From positions 1-29,095 of the forward strand of contig DDTH01000007.1 in assembly GCA_002344055.1 (NCBI GenBank): a stretch of DNA of 29,095 nt, read 5' to 3'. The DNA is from Sphingomonadales bacterium UBA2369. GTDB lineage: Bacteria; Pseudomonadota; Alphaproteobacteria; Sphingomonadales; Sphingomonadaceae. The notes under the pieces are model-generated. The model made no database searches, was not told where the DNA came from, and saw nothing but the letters and a program-made list of their open reading frames with translations. Shown here piece after piece: positions 5,791 through 13,972 of this stretch (within the stretch, counting starts at the first letter, position 1; every line of letters begins with the position of its first letter). The position numbers and the translations under genes were made by a program.

Positions 5791-5819
5791 ATTGTTCACG
5801 ATTTGGATCATTTTGTCAA
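5791..5819 (-). promoter_or_regulatory. Sigma-70 type promoter of the terminase pair
   Basis: Read on the minus strand: TTGACA (-35, plus-strand 5814-5819), a 17-nt spacer, then AACAAT (-10, 5791-5796, four of six consensus bases). Transcription would begin near 5784, giving a leader of about 20 nt that contains the AAGGAG site before ATG 5762. A perfect -35 box suggests the orphan terminase operon can be transcribed. Confidence 0.55.
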
Positions 5820-5978
5820 GCTTTTTTGTGCCAGAGGGGTTAGCCTGAGCGCGGCGGATTTTCTGCGTGCGCGACGCACCGTGGATTGCAATCGGCGCCG
5901 GGACGCCTACATGCGCTGCGCGGTCCATGCGGACGGGAGCTGGCTTTGCGTTTGGCGAAACCCCTGGCGAATGAAGCG

Positions 5979-6314
5979 ATGAAGCGGGCCGCGCGCCTGC
6001 TCGCCTTGCTGTTCGTCATCCTGGGCGGCGCCGTTCCGGCCGTGGCGGCCGACGACCGGCTCGCCGCGCCTTCCCTCGCCACCGCCTCTTATTCGCCCGA
6101 CATCGGCATCGCGCAGGCTTCGCCGGACCGCTGGGCGGAAGCATCCGGCGAACGCGGCCAGGCCGATCCGGCGGACGATGCCGGCGCGCTGCCGGCGGCG
6201 GTCACCGCGGCCGCGCGTTTCAGTGTCGCCGTTCCCCTGTCCGCAGCGCCCGCCGCGGCTTTCGCCGGGCAGCCCGCGCGCTCCTACCGGGCCCGCGCCC
6301 CTCCAATCGTCTGA
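5979..6314 (+). CDS. Small secreted hypothetical protein
   Basis: A 111-residue protein of unknown function. From ATG 5979 the first 24 residues form a clear Sec signal peptide (MKRAARLLALLFVILGG... ending AVAA). The mature part is Ala/Pro-rich, low in aromatic residues, without cysteines, and ends YRARAPPIV. The frame is open further upstream, but only this start gives a signal peptide. No strong Shine-Dalgarno sequence precedes it. It is divergent from the terminase promoter, with about 160 bp between them that hold nothing else I can identify. Confidence 0.55.
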   Translation: MKRAARLLALLFVILGGAVPAVAADDRLAAPSLATASYSPDIGIAQASPDRWAEASGERGQADPADDAGALPAAVTAAARFSVAVPLSAAPAAAFAGQPARSYRARAPPIV

Positions 6315-6382
6315 AGCCCTTCACCCTTCGGCTTTGACTCGTGGCGACCCGTGCGCGGGCGCCCGGATGATTGGAATATGAC

Positions 6383-6715
6383 ATGACCAGTGCACAACTT
6401 TCCCGGGCCGGGCGCCCGGGCGCGACCGACATCGCCGTCACCGCCAATGCGCGGACCGACCGGATGACCACTTTGCTGCGCCGCTATCCGGCGATCGAGG
6501 AGGAGGAACGGCTGGAGCTGCTCAACTTCCTGACCAACGGCTCGCAGGAGGAGATCGTGCAGGTGGCGCATCTGCAGGGGCTGGAGCCGCGCTTCGAGCA
6601 GTTCCGCGCCGACCATCCCAAGCAGTTCCGCACGGGGCTGCGCGGCTGGCTGCCGATGATCATCTTCGTCCTCGTGGCGGTGATCGGGATCGTGTGGCGG
6701 GTGAGCCTGCATTGA
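6383..6715 (+). CDS. Small C-tail-anchored membrane protein
   Basis: A 110-residue hypothetical protein. Residues 1-85 are polar and largely helical (RYPAIEEEERLELLNFLTNG, then QEEIVQVAHLQGL). A single transmembrane helix follows at about 88-106 (GWLPMIIFVLVAVIGIVW) and only four residues come after it, so the bulk is probably cytosolic. ATG 6383 is preferred over an in-frame TTG four codons upstream; GGAA lies 7 nt before the ATG. Function unknown. A strong hairpin terminator follows. Confidence 0.7.
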   Translation: MTSAQLSRAGRPGATDIAVTANARTDRMTTLLRRYPAIEEEERLELLNFLTNGSQEEIVQVAHLQGLEPRFEQFRADHPKQFRTGLRGWLPMIIFVLVAVIGIVWRVSLH

Positions 6716-6765
6716 TGCTGTCCCGCTGACGCGGGATCGGCACCGGCCCTCACCCCCACCACGAC

Positions 6766-6807
6766 AAAAGGCGCGTTCGGCGGGACAAACCCGCCGGGCG
6801 CGCCTTT
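6766..6807. terminator. Strong hairpin terminator with A- and T-tracts
   Basis: AAAGGCGCG (6767-6775) pairs with CGCGCCTTT (6799-6807), and GGCGGG pairs with CCCGCC inside, giving a long GC stem. It is preceded by AAAA and followed by TTTG. It lies about 50 bp after the stop of the tail-anchored protein gene. A smaller TCCCGC/GCGGGA hairpin sits at 6721-6736. Confidence 0.6.
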
Positions 6808-6909
6808 GCCGCATCTGCTGCGGGCCCGGTCGCAGCATGCGGGCGCGACTCGGAAAGCGGGGCGCATCCCTTCCTCGCACATATCGAAGCGAGCGCGGGA
6901 GGAAGCGCG

Positions 6910-7365
6910 ATGGGAGCCGGAGCGGGACCGTCCTGGCGGGCGGTGGCGATCTTGCTGGGACTGGGCTGGACGGCGGCGTTGCTGCTGCCGGTGGCGACGT
7001 TCGGCGAAGGCGCGGGGGAAAGCTGGGACGGCTGGGCGGTGCTGCTGCTCGGCTGGCTGGGCGTGATGCTCGGCCAGTTCGCCTGGGTGGCCAATTTCCT
7101 GTTCGCGGCGGCGCTGGTGCTGCTCGTGCGCGGGCGGCCGCCTCTGGTGTGGGGGCTGATGATGGGGGTGCTGACCAGCCTGCTGGCGGCGCATGCGCTC
7201 GGCTTCAACCGCGTGCAGACGCAGGACGGGGTGATGCCGGTGCTGGCCTATGGCGCGGGCTATTATCTGTGGATCGGGGTGACGTTCCTGGGCGGTGTGG
7301 CGCTGTGTCTGGCGGCGCTGAGCGGGGTGCGGCAGGAGACGGTGGCGGTGCGGGAGCCTGGCTGA
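6910..7365 (+). CDS. Multi-pass membrane protein, unknown function
   Basis: 151 residues, strongly hydrophobic, with four or five probable membrane helices (about 11-30, 43-57, 58-74, 79-97 and 115-138). The start is ATG 6910 with GGAGG 6 nt upstream (GGGAGGAAGCGCG). No catalytic or family motif is recognised. It is separated by a 65-bp gap from the next gene, an exported protein. A longer frame covering this region in another phase is a shadow of that downstream gene. Confidence 0.7.
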   Translation: MGAGAGPSWRAVAILLGLGWTAALLLPVATFGEGAGESWDGWAVLLLGWLGVMLGQFAWVANFLFAAALVLLVRGRPPLVWGLMMGVLTSLLAAHALGFNRVQTQDGVMPVLAYGAGYYLWIGVTFLGGVALCLAALSGVRQETVAVREPG

Positions 7366-7430
7366 GACCGGGCGCGCGGGGGCCGAGTCCAAGCGCTTGT
7401 CAGCATGCGGGAATGCTGGAAGTTAGGCGC

Positions 7431-9839
7431 ATGGGCCGCCTCCACTCTTCCATCGCGCTCGCCGCCTGTCTGCTGCTCGCCAACGCGCAGCCGACGGCAC
7501 GCCCCCTCACCGCAGAGGAAATCCAGACCTTCCGCGAGGACCGTAACGGGTTTCGCGCTTATGATCCTCCGCTGCTGACCAGCTTCGACCAAGCTCTGCG
7601 GGAGGCACTGGCGAGCGGAACCGTCGAGCAAGCGGCCGACGCGCTCGCGGCCCGCCACGGACTCGGCAGCGTCCAGATGCGCGCGCTGACGCGCCTGTGG
7701 CTGACGGTGAGAGCGCGGCGATTCTCCTACCGCGGAAATGAGGGTGAGAAGATTCTGCTGCGCCGCGAGTTGCGCGCATTGCTACCGGCCGTCCGCTCGT
7801 CGCCGCTCGGCTTGCAGCTGGCTGCCGAGGCGCTGGACTGGCTGAACGAATGCGATGGCGAGGACTTCGCCGCGCTGTTGGCGGGCTCGGCCGATCCCGG
7901 CGCCGACGCCTGGGCGGTGGCCGACGCCGCGACCTGCAACGACAATTTCCTTCGCGCCGCCGCCGCCGCGCCGGACAAGGCGATGCCGGCGCTGATCCGC
8001 GCCGCCCATTTCGGGGGACTCGACCTTCGCGCGCAGCTGCCGCTCCACCACTGGCTCTCCCGGCCGGAGCAATTGGCGCGCATCGCCGAAGCGGACCGGC
8101 CCGCTGTGTCGGCGCTGCTGCACCGCCGCTACGCCCGCGCATTGTTCAGGGCCGGCCTGACGGATCGCGCCGTGGCCGTAATCGACGCCCTGCCGCCCGC
8201 GCTCAGACAGCGTACGCTGGCGGATGCCAGCGCCAGGTTCGCGGCGACCGTCGATGGCCTGCCGATCTCGTTCGACCCGCGTCACGAGAATGAAGACGTA
8301 TCGGTCGAGGTGGCGGCCGCCTATGCGCTCGCCGGCCGTACGGCGGAGGCGGAGGCATTGTTCGCCGCGATGCCCCGCCTTGCCGGCGCCCGGCGCTCGT
8401 TCGACTGCGCATGGTCGACAAATTCCATTGAGCCTTCCTCACCCTGCGCACGGCAAAGCCACGACGACAGCATCGGCAACAATATCGACCTGCTGCTGCT
8501 CGATCATTTCCTGCACCGCCCCGGCGACGATCCCTATCCGCTGGCCGAGACCGGCTTTGGGGGCATGGGCGGCGGCTCGACGATCGGCGGCGGCACGGCC
8601 GCCCTAAGTTGCCGGATATTCGCCGAGGCCCGTTTCCAGGACATCTGCCGCAACGCGCAACGGACAATCCTTTCCTATCTGACGCCCGGCGCCTGGACAG
8701 CCGGCGGCGACGCGGCGAGCGCGCGGTCGCTGCTCGCGGCGCTGAATCTGCCAGGGTTCGAGGCGGCGCAAGCGGACAGCGAAGCCGAGATCGCACACGT
8801 CATGGCAACGCTGCCGACCACCGAACCGGCGGGCCGATCGACGCCCCCCTCCGTGACGCCGACACCGCCGCCCTTCGCTGAACTTCCCCTGCCCGAGCGC
8901 TATCGCGGCACCCGACCGCAGTCGGCGCGGGTGCCGACAGGCACGGCCGATTTGCCGCCCGGCTTCATGCCGGTGCGGTTCGAACGGAGTGGCGCGCGAG
9001 CCGCGGCGATCAGCGTCTCGCAAAGCTATGACCCCACCGGCGAAGTATCGCAAGGCGGCTATTGGCTGCACCTGTCGGAGGATGGCGGAAGGAGCTGGCA
9101 GACACCCCTCTATACCGGCCTCGCCCAGAGTTTCCCCTACGTCGTGCCCGCGACCTCGCGACTGCCGATGCTGAACGGCGACCGGCTGGACCTGGAGGTG
9201 GCGGTCGAGGAGATCGACACCGCATCGATCACCTATCCGCCGGTGGGCCTGCGCACGCGGCGGCGGGCCGAAAATCTCTATCTGCAAATCCCCCTCGCCA
9301 ACCTCAGCCGCGACAGCGACGGCGACGGCCTGACCGACATCGCGGCGCGCAGCCTGCTGCTGGATCGGCCGCGCGGCGCGGCTGCCACACCGTTCGTCGT
9401 CGGCAGCGACGCCGGCGCCGATTGCGCCGCGCCCGACCCGGATCGCGCCGCCCTGATCGCCCTGCTGGAACGGCTGTTCAGCCGGGGGAGTGGCGCGATC
9501 GTCGAACCGGTCGACCGGGCGGCGGAAGCCCCGCTCATGGCCGGTTGGCGGCGCGCGACCGCCTCGGCCGAGCGGCCGGTGTTCATCCAGGGCGACCCGA
9601 GCGACTATCGCTGCCTGCGCGCAAACCGGCTGATGGTGGTGTATAGCGAAGCAGACATTGCGGCGCTGGAGCGCTTCCGCCCGGATTTCCACGCGGTGAA
9701 GGTGCCGCCGATCGTCTACAATCGCGACCGCGACCGCGGTTATGTCATTTATTCGCTGGGCTGGGCCGGCGGCACTTTCCGGCTGCGGCTGGTCGATGGC
9801 GCCTGGGTCTTCGACGAGATCAGCAGCTGGATCAGTTAG
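7431..9839 (+). CDS. Large exported two-part protein: helical repeats plus Asp-box/Ca-binding-like region
   Basis: 802 residues from ATG 7431, chosen because it gives a signal peptide (MGRLHSSIALAACLLLANAQ); ATG 7413 is an alternative. Residues about 25-455 are Ala/Leu-rich helices with the look of a TPR/alpha-solenoid (for example VEVAAAYALAGRTAEAEALFAAM). A Pro/Thr-rich linker spans about 460-490. The C-terminal part is beta-rich and contains an Asp-box-like motif SEDGGRSW (549-556), as in BNR/sialidase-type blades. It also contains DSDGDGLTD (628-636), the spacing of thrombospondin type 3/EF-type calcium loops. I do not recognise the family. A periplasmic or surface role is likely from the signal peptide. 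A short hairpin without T-tract follows the stop. Confidence 0.75.
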   Translation: MGRLHSSIALAACLLLANAQPTARPLTAEEIQTFREDRNGFRAYDPPLLTSFDQALREALASGTVEQAADALAARHGLGSVQMRALTRLWLTVRARRFSYRGNEGEKILLRRELRALLPAVRSSPLGLQLAAEALDWLNECDGEDFAALLAGSADPGADAWAVADAATCNDNFLRAAAAAPDKAMPALIRAAHFGGLDLRAQLPLHHWLSRPEQLARIAEADRPAVSALLHRRYARALFRAGLTDRAVAVIDALPPALRQRTLADASARFAATVDGLPISFDPRHENEDVSVEVAAAYALAGRTAEAEALFAAMPRLAGARRSFDCAWSTNSIEPSSPCARQSHDDSIGNNIDLLLLDHFLHRPGDDPYPLAETGFGGMGGGSTIGGGTAALSCRIFAEARFQDICRNAQRTILSYLTPGAWTAGGDAASARSLLAALNLPGFEAAQADSEAEIAHVMATLPTTEPAGRSTPPSVTPTPPPFAELPLPERYRGTRPQSARVPTGTADLPPGFMPVRFERSGARAAAISVSQSYDPTGEVSQGGYWLHLSEDGGRSWQTPLYTGLAQSFPYVVPATSRLPMLNGDRLDLEVAVEEIDTASITYPPVGLRTRRRAENLYLQIPLANLSRDSDGDGLTDIAARSLLLDRPRGAAATPFVVGSDAGADCAAPDPDRAALIALLERLFSRGSGAIVEPVDRAAEAPLMAGWRRATASAERPVFIQGDPSDYRCLRANRLMVVYSEADIAALERFRPDFHAVKVPPIVYNRDRDRGYVIYSLGWAGGTFRLRLVDGAWVFDEISSWIS

Positions 9840-9852
9840 CCCTCGCGGCGCT

Positions 9853-9869
9853 CGATCCGGAGCGGATCG
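9853..9869 (+). terminator. Short hairpin after the 802-residue protein gene
   Basis: CGATCCG-GAG-CGGATCG is a perfect 7-bp stem 13 bp after the stop. There is no T-tract, so termination would be weak or Rho-assisted. Confidence 0.3.
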
Positions 9870-9907
9870 CTTGAAGCCGGGGCCCGCGCCGCTTAACAGC
9901 CGGTGCG

Positions 9908-11050
9908 ATGAGCCAATATGATTTGACCGATGAGCAGCGCCAGATCCAGGAGATGGCGCAGCAATTCACCGCCGACGCGCTGACGCCTCACGCCGCGGAG
10001 TGGGACGAGAAGCATATCTTCCCGCGCGACACGATCCGGGCCGCGGCGGAGCTGGGCTTCGGGGCGATCTATGTGTCCGAGGAGAGCGGCGGGATCGGGC
10101 TGGGGCGGCTCGAGGCGGCGTTGATCATGGAGGCGATGGCCTATGGCTGTCCGTCGACCAGCGCCTTCATCTCGATCCACAACATGTCGGCGTGGATGAT
10201 CGACCGCTTCGGCGCGGCGGCGGTGAAGGAGAAGTATCTGCCGTCGCTGACCACGATGGAGCGGATGGGATCATACTGCCTGACCGAGCCGGGGGCCGGT
10301 TCGGATGCGGCGGCGCTGAAGACTCGGGCGGTGCGCGACGGCGACCATTATGTCGTCAGCGGCTCGAAAGCGTTCATCTCCGGCGGCGGCGAGAATGAGA
10401 TTTACGTTTGCATGGTGCGGACGGGCGCCGAGGGGCCGAAGGGCATTTCCTGCCTGGTGATCGAAAAGGACATGCCGGGCGTGTCGTTCGGCGCGCAGGA
10501 GAAGAAGCTGGGCTGGCATTCGCAGCCGACGGCGCAGGTGAATTTCGACGAGGTGCGCGTGCCGGTCGAAAATCTGGTCGGCGGCGAGGGCGAAGGCTTC
10601 CGGATCGCGATGATGGGGCTGGATGGCGGGCGGCTGAACATCGGCGCCTGCTCGCTGGGCGGGGCGCAAAGGTGCCTGGATGAGGCGGTGAGCTATACCA
10701 AGGAGCGCAAGGCGTTCGGGCAGGCGATCGCGGATTTCCAGAACACGCAATTCATGCTGGCCGACATGGAGACGGAGCTGCAGGCGGCGCGGACGCTCTT
10801 GTATCAGGCGGCGGTGAAGGTGACCGGGAATGCGCCGGACAAGACGAAGTTCGCGGCGATGGCCAAGCGCTTCGCGACCGATGTGGGCAGCGAAGTGGCG
10901 GACAAGGCGCTGCAGCTGCACGGCGGCTATGGCTATCTGCAGGATTATCCGATCGAGCGGATCTGGCGCGATTTGCGGGTACATTCGATCCTGGAGGGGA
11001 CGAACCAGATCATGCGCATGATCGTGGCGCGGGAGCTGCTGCGGCAATGA
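9908..11050 (+). CDS. Acyl-CoA dehydrogenase, probably isobutyryl-CoA dehydrogenase
   Basis: A 380-residue FAD flavoenzyme that would oxidise isobutyryl-CoA (from valine) to methacrylyl-CoA, passing electrons to ETF. Family motifs: YCLTEPGAGSDAA (123-135), FISGG near 156, GQAIADFQNTQFMLADME in the C-terminal helical domain, and LHGGYGYLQDYPIERIWRD. The catalytic base is probably Glu363 in ILEGTNQIMR. Length is normal for the family. Substrate is inferred from the downstream 3-hydroxyisobutyryl-CoA hydrolase, enoyl-CoA hydratase and 3-hydroxyisobutyrate dehydrogenase genes, which complete valine degradation to methylmalonate semialdehyde. It opens the operon and overlaps the PHA synthase start by 4 bp (ATGA). 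Confidence 0.9.
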   Translation: MSQYDLTDEQRQIQEMAQQFTADALTPHAAEWDEKHIFPRDTIRAAAELGFGAIYVSEESGGIGLGRLEAALIMEAMAYGCPSTSAFISIHNMSAWMIDRFGAAAVKEKYLPSLTTMERMGSYCLTEPGAGSDAAALKTRAVRDGDHYVVSGSKAFISGGGENEIYVCMVRTGAEGPKGISCLVIEKDMPGVSFGAQEKKLGWHSQPTAQVNFDEVRVPVENLVGGEGEGFRIAMMGLDGGRLNIGACSLGGAQRCLDEAVSYTKERKAFGQAIADFQNTQFMLADMETELQAARTLLYQAAVKVTGNAPDKTKFAAMAKRFATDVGSEVADKALQLHGGYGYLQDYPIERIWRDLRVHSILEGTNQIMRMIVARELLRQ

Positions 11051-12741
11051 CGGGTTGGGACGAGGCGCTGGGCGCCATGCAGAAGGCGATGGCGGCGCCG
11101 TTGGCGGGCGCGAAGACGCAGGCTTACGATCCGCTCGCAGTGGCCAATGCGATGAACGATTTCGCGCTGCGCATGGCGGCGCATCCGGAGAAACTGGCGA
11201 GCGCCTGGGTGGAAGGCGCGCAGCAATGGGGCGATTTCTGGCTGAAGGCGTGGAATGCCGCGCCTGCCGAGGAAGCGCCGCCGAAGAAGAAGGACAGGCG
11301 CTTCGCCTCGGCGAAGTGGGAGGCGGACCCCTGGTACCGGGCGATCCGCGATTCCTATCTGCTCGCGTCGGACCAGATGCGCGGGCTGGTCGATACGGTC
11401 GAGGAGGAAAGCCCGAACCACAAGATGGTCGGCTTCCTGCTGGATTCCTGGCTGAACGCGGTGGCGCCGACCAATTTCGTGATGACCAATCCGGACGTGG
11501 TCGAACGGACGGTGGAAACGCAGGGCGCCAATCTCGCGCGCGGTTTCGCGAACCTGCTGGAGGATCTTTCCGACGGCAAAGGCGTGGTGAAGCGGCGGAC
11601 CGATCCGAATGCGTTCGAGAAGGGCGTGACGATCGCGGCGACGCCGGGCCAGGTGGTTTACCAGAGCAAGCTGTTCCAGCTGATCCAGTATAATCCCACC
11701 ACGGAGAAGGTCGCGGCCGAGCCTCTGCTCTACGTGCCGCCGCTGGTGAACCGCTTCTACATGATCGACCTGGTGCCGCGGCAGAGCCTGGTGCGCTGGC
11801 TGGTCGAGCAGGGGCGGACGGTGTTCGTCGTATCGTGGGTCAACCCGACCGAAGAGCATCGCGACGCGGGGGTGGAGGATTATATCCTGGCCATCGTCGA
11901 GGCGCTGGAGACGGTCACGAAGCGGACCAAGGCGAAAGCGGATTTCTTCTCCTTCTGCCTGGGCGGGACTTTGGTGGCGATCACCCTGGCCTGGCTCGCG
12001 GCCAAGGGCCGGTCGGACGAGGTGAACAGCGCCACCCTCATCGGCTCGATGGTCGATTTCGCGGACATGCGGGACTGGTCCGCCTTCGTGCATGAAAGCC
12101 ATCTGGACGCGCTGGACGCGCATATCGGGCGGCAGGGCTATATCGACAGCGTCGAATTGCAGCGGCTCTTCTCGGCGATGCGGGCGAACGATCTGATCTG
12201 GTCGAGTGTGGTGAACCACTACCTCTTAGACAAGCAGGCGCCGGCGAGCGACCTGCTCTACTGGTTCGAAGACGGGGCGCGGATCCCGGCGGCCTTCCTG
12301 ACCAGCTACAATCGCCAATTGCTGCACGGGAACCGCCTGCGCGAGCCCGGCGCGTTCGAGGTGAAGGGCACGCCGATCGACCTCACCGCGATCGCCACGC
12401 CGATCCTGTCGATCGCGCTGAAGGACGATCATGTCTCGGCGTGGGAGGCGGTCTATGACGGCGCGAAACTGCTGGGCGCGGATTTCGTGCTGGGCGGATC
12501 GGGGCACAATGCCGGGGTGATCAATCCGCCGGCGGCGAACAAGCATGGCTTCTGGACGGGGAAGGACACGTCGCCGGAGACCGCGACCGACTGGCTGGCG
12601 GCGGCGACGCGCAATGAGGGGTCCTGGTGGCCCTGGTGGAACATCTGGCTGAAAGAACATGGCAGCGGCAAGACGGTCGCCGCCCGCGAGATCGCGGACG
12701 GGATCGAGCCCGCGCCGGGTTCCTACGCGAAGGCGCCCTAG
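11047..12741 (+). CDS. phaC: Class I poly(3-hydroxyalkanoate) synthase
   Basis: 564 residues, the usual class I length, polymerising (R)-3-hydroxyacyl-CoA into storage polyester at the granule surface. The N-terminal PhaC domain holds NPDVVERT and FEKGVTIAATPGQVVY. The alpha/beta-hydrolase core has the nucleophile Cys304 in SFCLGGTL, Asp461 in ALKDDHV and His487 in GGSGHNAG, so the Cys-Asp-His triad is complete. The C-terminus keeps WWNIWLKEHGSG. The lipase-like box normally reads G-x-C-x-G; here Ser302 replaces the first Gly. It overlaps the acyl-CoA dehydrogenase by 4 bp, so translation is coupled to a valine catabolic operon rather than to phaA/phaB. A 118-bp repeat separates it from the next gene. 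Confidence 0.93.
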   Translation: MTGWDEALGAMQKAMAAPLAGAKTQAYDPLAVANAMNDFALRMAAHPEKLASAWVEGAQQWGDFWLKAWNAAPAEEAPPKKKDRRFASAKWEADPWYRAIRDSYLLASDQMRGLVDTVEEESPNHKMVGFLLDSWLNAVAPTNFVMTNPDVVERTVETQGANLARGFANLLEDLSDGKGVVKRRTDPNAFEKGVTIAATPGQVVYQSKLFQLIQYNPTTEKVAAEPLLYVPPLVNRFYMIDLVPRQSLVRWLVEQGRTVFVVSWVNPTEEHRDAGVEDYILAIVEALETVTKRTKAKADFFSFCLGGTLVAITLAWLAAKGRSDEVNSATLIGSMVDFADMRDWSAFVHESHLDALDAHIGRQGYIDSVELQRLFSAMRANDLIWSSVVNHYLLDKQAPASDLLYWFEDGARIPAAFLTSYNRQLLHGNRLREPGAFEVKGTPIDLTAIATPILSIALKDDHVSAWEAVYDGAKLLGADFVLGGSGHNAGVINPPAANKHGFWTGKDTSPETATDWLAAATRNEGSWWPWWNIWLKEHGSGKTVAAREIADGIEPAPGSYAKAP

Positions 12742-12760
12742 CGTGACGATACAATATATG

Positions 12761-12878
12761 CCTCCCCCCTTGTGGGGGAGGTTGGTGGGGGGCGCGGCAG
12801 CGTCTGCTGCCGCAACAGATTCTTATGGCGCGCAGACGCGCGCCGCCCCCACCCCAACCCCTCCCCACAAGGGGGAGG
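12761..12878. repeat. Intergenic inverted-repeat element (about 118 bp)
   Basis: Imperfect terminal inverted repeats of about 35 bp (CCTCCCCCCTTGTGGGGGAG... at 12761 and ...CCACAAGGGGGAGG ending 12878), with inner hairpins such as CGGCAG/CTGCCG. It fills the gap between phaC and the CoA hydrolase gene. One frame runs open through it into the hydrolase, so a gene caller may add about 44 spurious N-terminal residues. Confidence 0.75.
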
Positions 12879-12903
12879 GGCTAGATTTGAGTACGAACCT
12901 GAT

Positions 12904-13962
12904 ATGACTTTAGAGATCGAGACCGTCCGCGCCGAGGATGAGGGCGCGGCGGGCAGACTGCGCCTCAACCGACCCAAGGCGCTGCATGCGCTGGACCTGG
13001 ACATGGTGAAGGCGACCACCGCGGCTTTGCTGCGATGGCGCGACAATCCCGAGATCCGGCTGGTGATGATCGACCATGCGGAGGGCCGCGGCTTCTGCGC
13101 GGGCGGCGACGTGGTGACGATCGCGCGCTCGGTCGGCGAGAAAGACGGCGTCGCGGAGGAATTCTTCCTCCACGAATATCGCATGAACCATCTGCTCTTC
13201 ACTTATTACAAGCCGACCGTCGTGTTCATGGACGGGATCACGATGGGCGGCGGCGTGGGGATCGCCCAGCCGAGCCGCTATCGCGTCGCGACCGAGAATA
13301 CGCGCTTCGCCATGCCGGAGACGACGATCGGCTTCTTCCCCGACGTGGGCGGCGGGCGGTATCTGAGCCAGTTGCCCGGCTGCATGGGCAAGTTCCTGGG
13401 CCTGACCGGGGCGCGGCTGGATGGAGCCGAGTGCAAATATCTGGGGATCGCGACCCACTACATCCCCTCCGCCGCGCTGGACGAGGTGAAGGCGCGGATC
13501 GCCGAGCATCCGGAGCGGGTGGAAGGAATATTGGGCCAGGCGACCGTGTCGCCGCCGGACGCGCGGATCGCGGAGAATGACGCGCGCATCAACAAGCTCT
13601 TCGCCGGCGAAACGCTGGAGGAGATTATCGCGGCGCTGGAGGCGGACGGGTCGGACTGGGCGCAGAAGGAATTGGCAACGCTCCGGGCGCGCTCGCCGCT
13701 GGCCTGTAAGGTCTCCCTCAAGCTGCTGGCGCAATCCTATGGCATGCCGAGCTTCGCGGCGGAGATGACCAAGGAATATGCGATGGCGGTGCGGATGACC
13801 CATTATCCGGACTTCCGCGAGGGCGTACGCGCGCTGCTGATCGACAAGGACAATGCGCCGCAATGGGAGCCGGCGACGCCGGAGGGCGTGAGCGAGGCGT
13901 TGGTCGACAGCATGTTCGAACCGCTGCCGAGCGGGCAGACCTGGACGCCGCTGGCGGAATAA
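12904..13962 (+). CDS. 3-hydroxyisobutyryl-CoA hydrolase (crotonase superfamily)
   Basis: A 352-residue enzyme that would hydrolyse 3-hydroxyisobutyryl-CoA to free 3-hydroxyisobutyrate in valine breakdown, limiting toxic methacrylyl-CoA. Crotonase-fold signatures: GRGFCAGGDV (61-70), the oxyanion loop MGGGVGI (114-120), and MPETTIGFFPDVGGG with Glu139 and Asp147, the acidic pair characteristic of the hydrolase branch. Length fits HIBCH, about 100 longer than simple hydratases. Start ATG 12904 is chosen because upstream codons lie in a repeat element and are unlike the family N-terminus; no clear Shine-Dalgarno sequence is visible. It is followed after 10 bp by the enoyl-CoA hydratase gene. 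Confidence 0.9.
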   Translation: MTLEIETVRAEDEGAAGRLRLNRPKALHALDLDMVKATTAALLRWRDNPEIRLVMIDHAEGRGFCAGGDVVTIARSVGEKDGVAEEFFLHEYRMNHLLFTYYKPTVVFMDGITMGGGVGIAQPSRYRVATENTRFAMPETTIGFFPDVGGGRYLSQLPGCMGKFLGLTGARLDGAECKYLGIATHYIPSAALDEVKARIAEHPERVEGILGQATVSPPDARIAENDARINKLFAGETLEEIIAALEADGSDWAQKELATLRARSPLACKVSLKLLAQSYGMPSFAAEMTKEYAMAVRMTHYPDFREGVRALLIDKDNAPQWEPATPEGVSEALVDSMFEPLPSGQTWTPLAE

Positions 13963-13972
13963 GGAGAGGCAC

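Noticed and set aside
6837..7430. N-terminal extension of the 802-residue exported protein to 1000 residues
   Set aside because: The extension covers the 151-residue membrane protein gene in another phase and would bury the signal peptide inside the protein.
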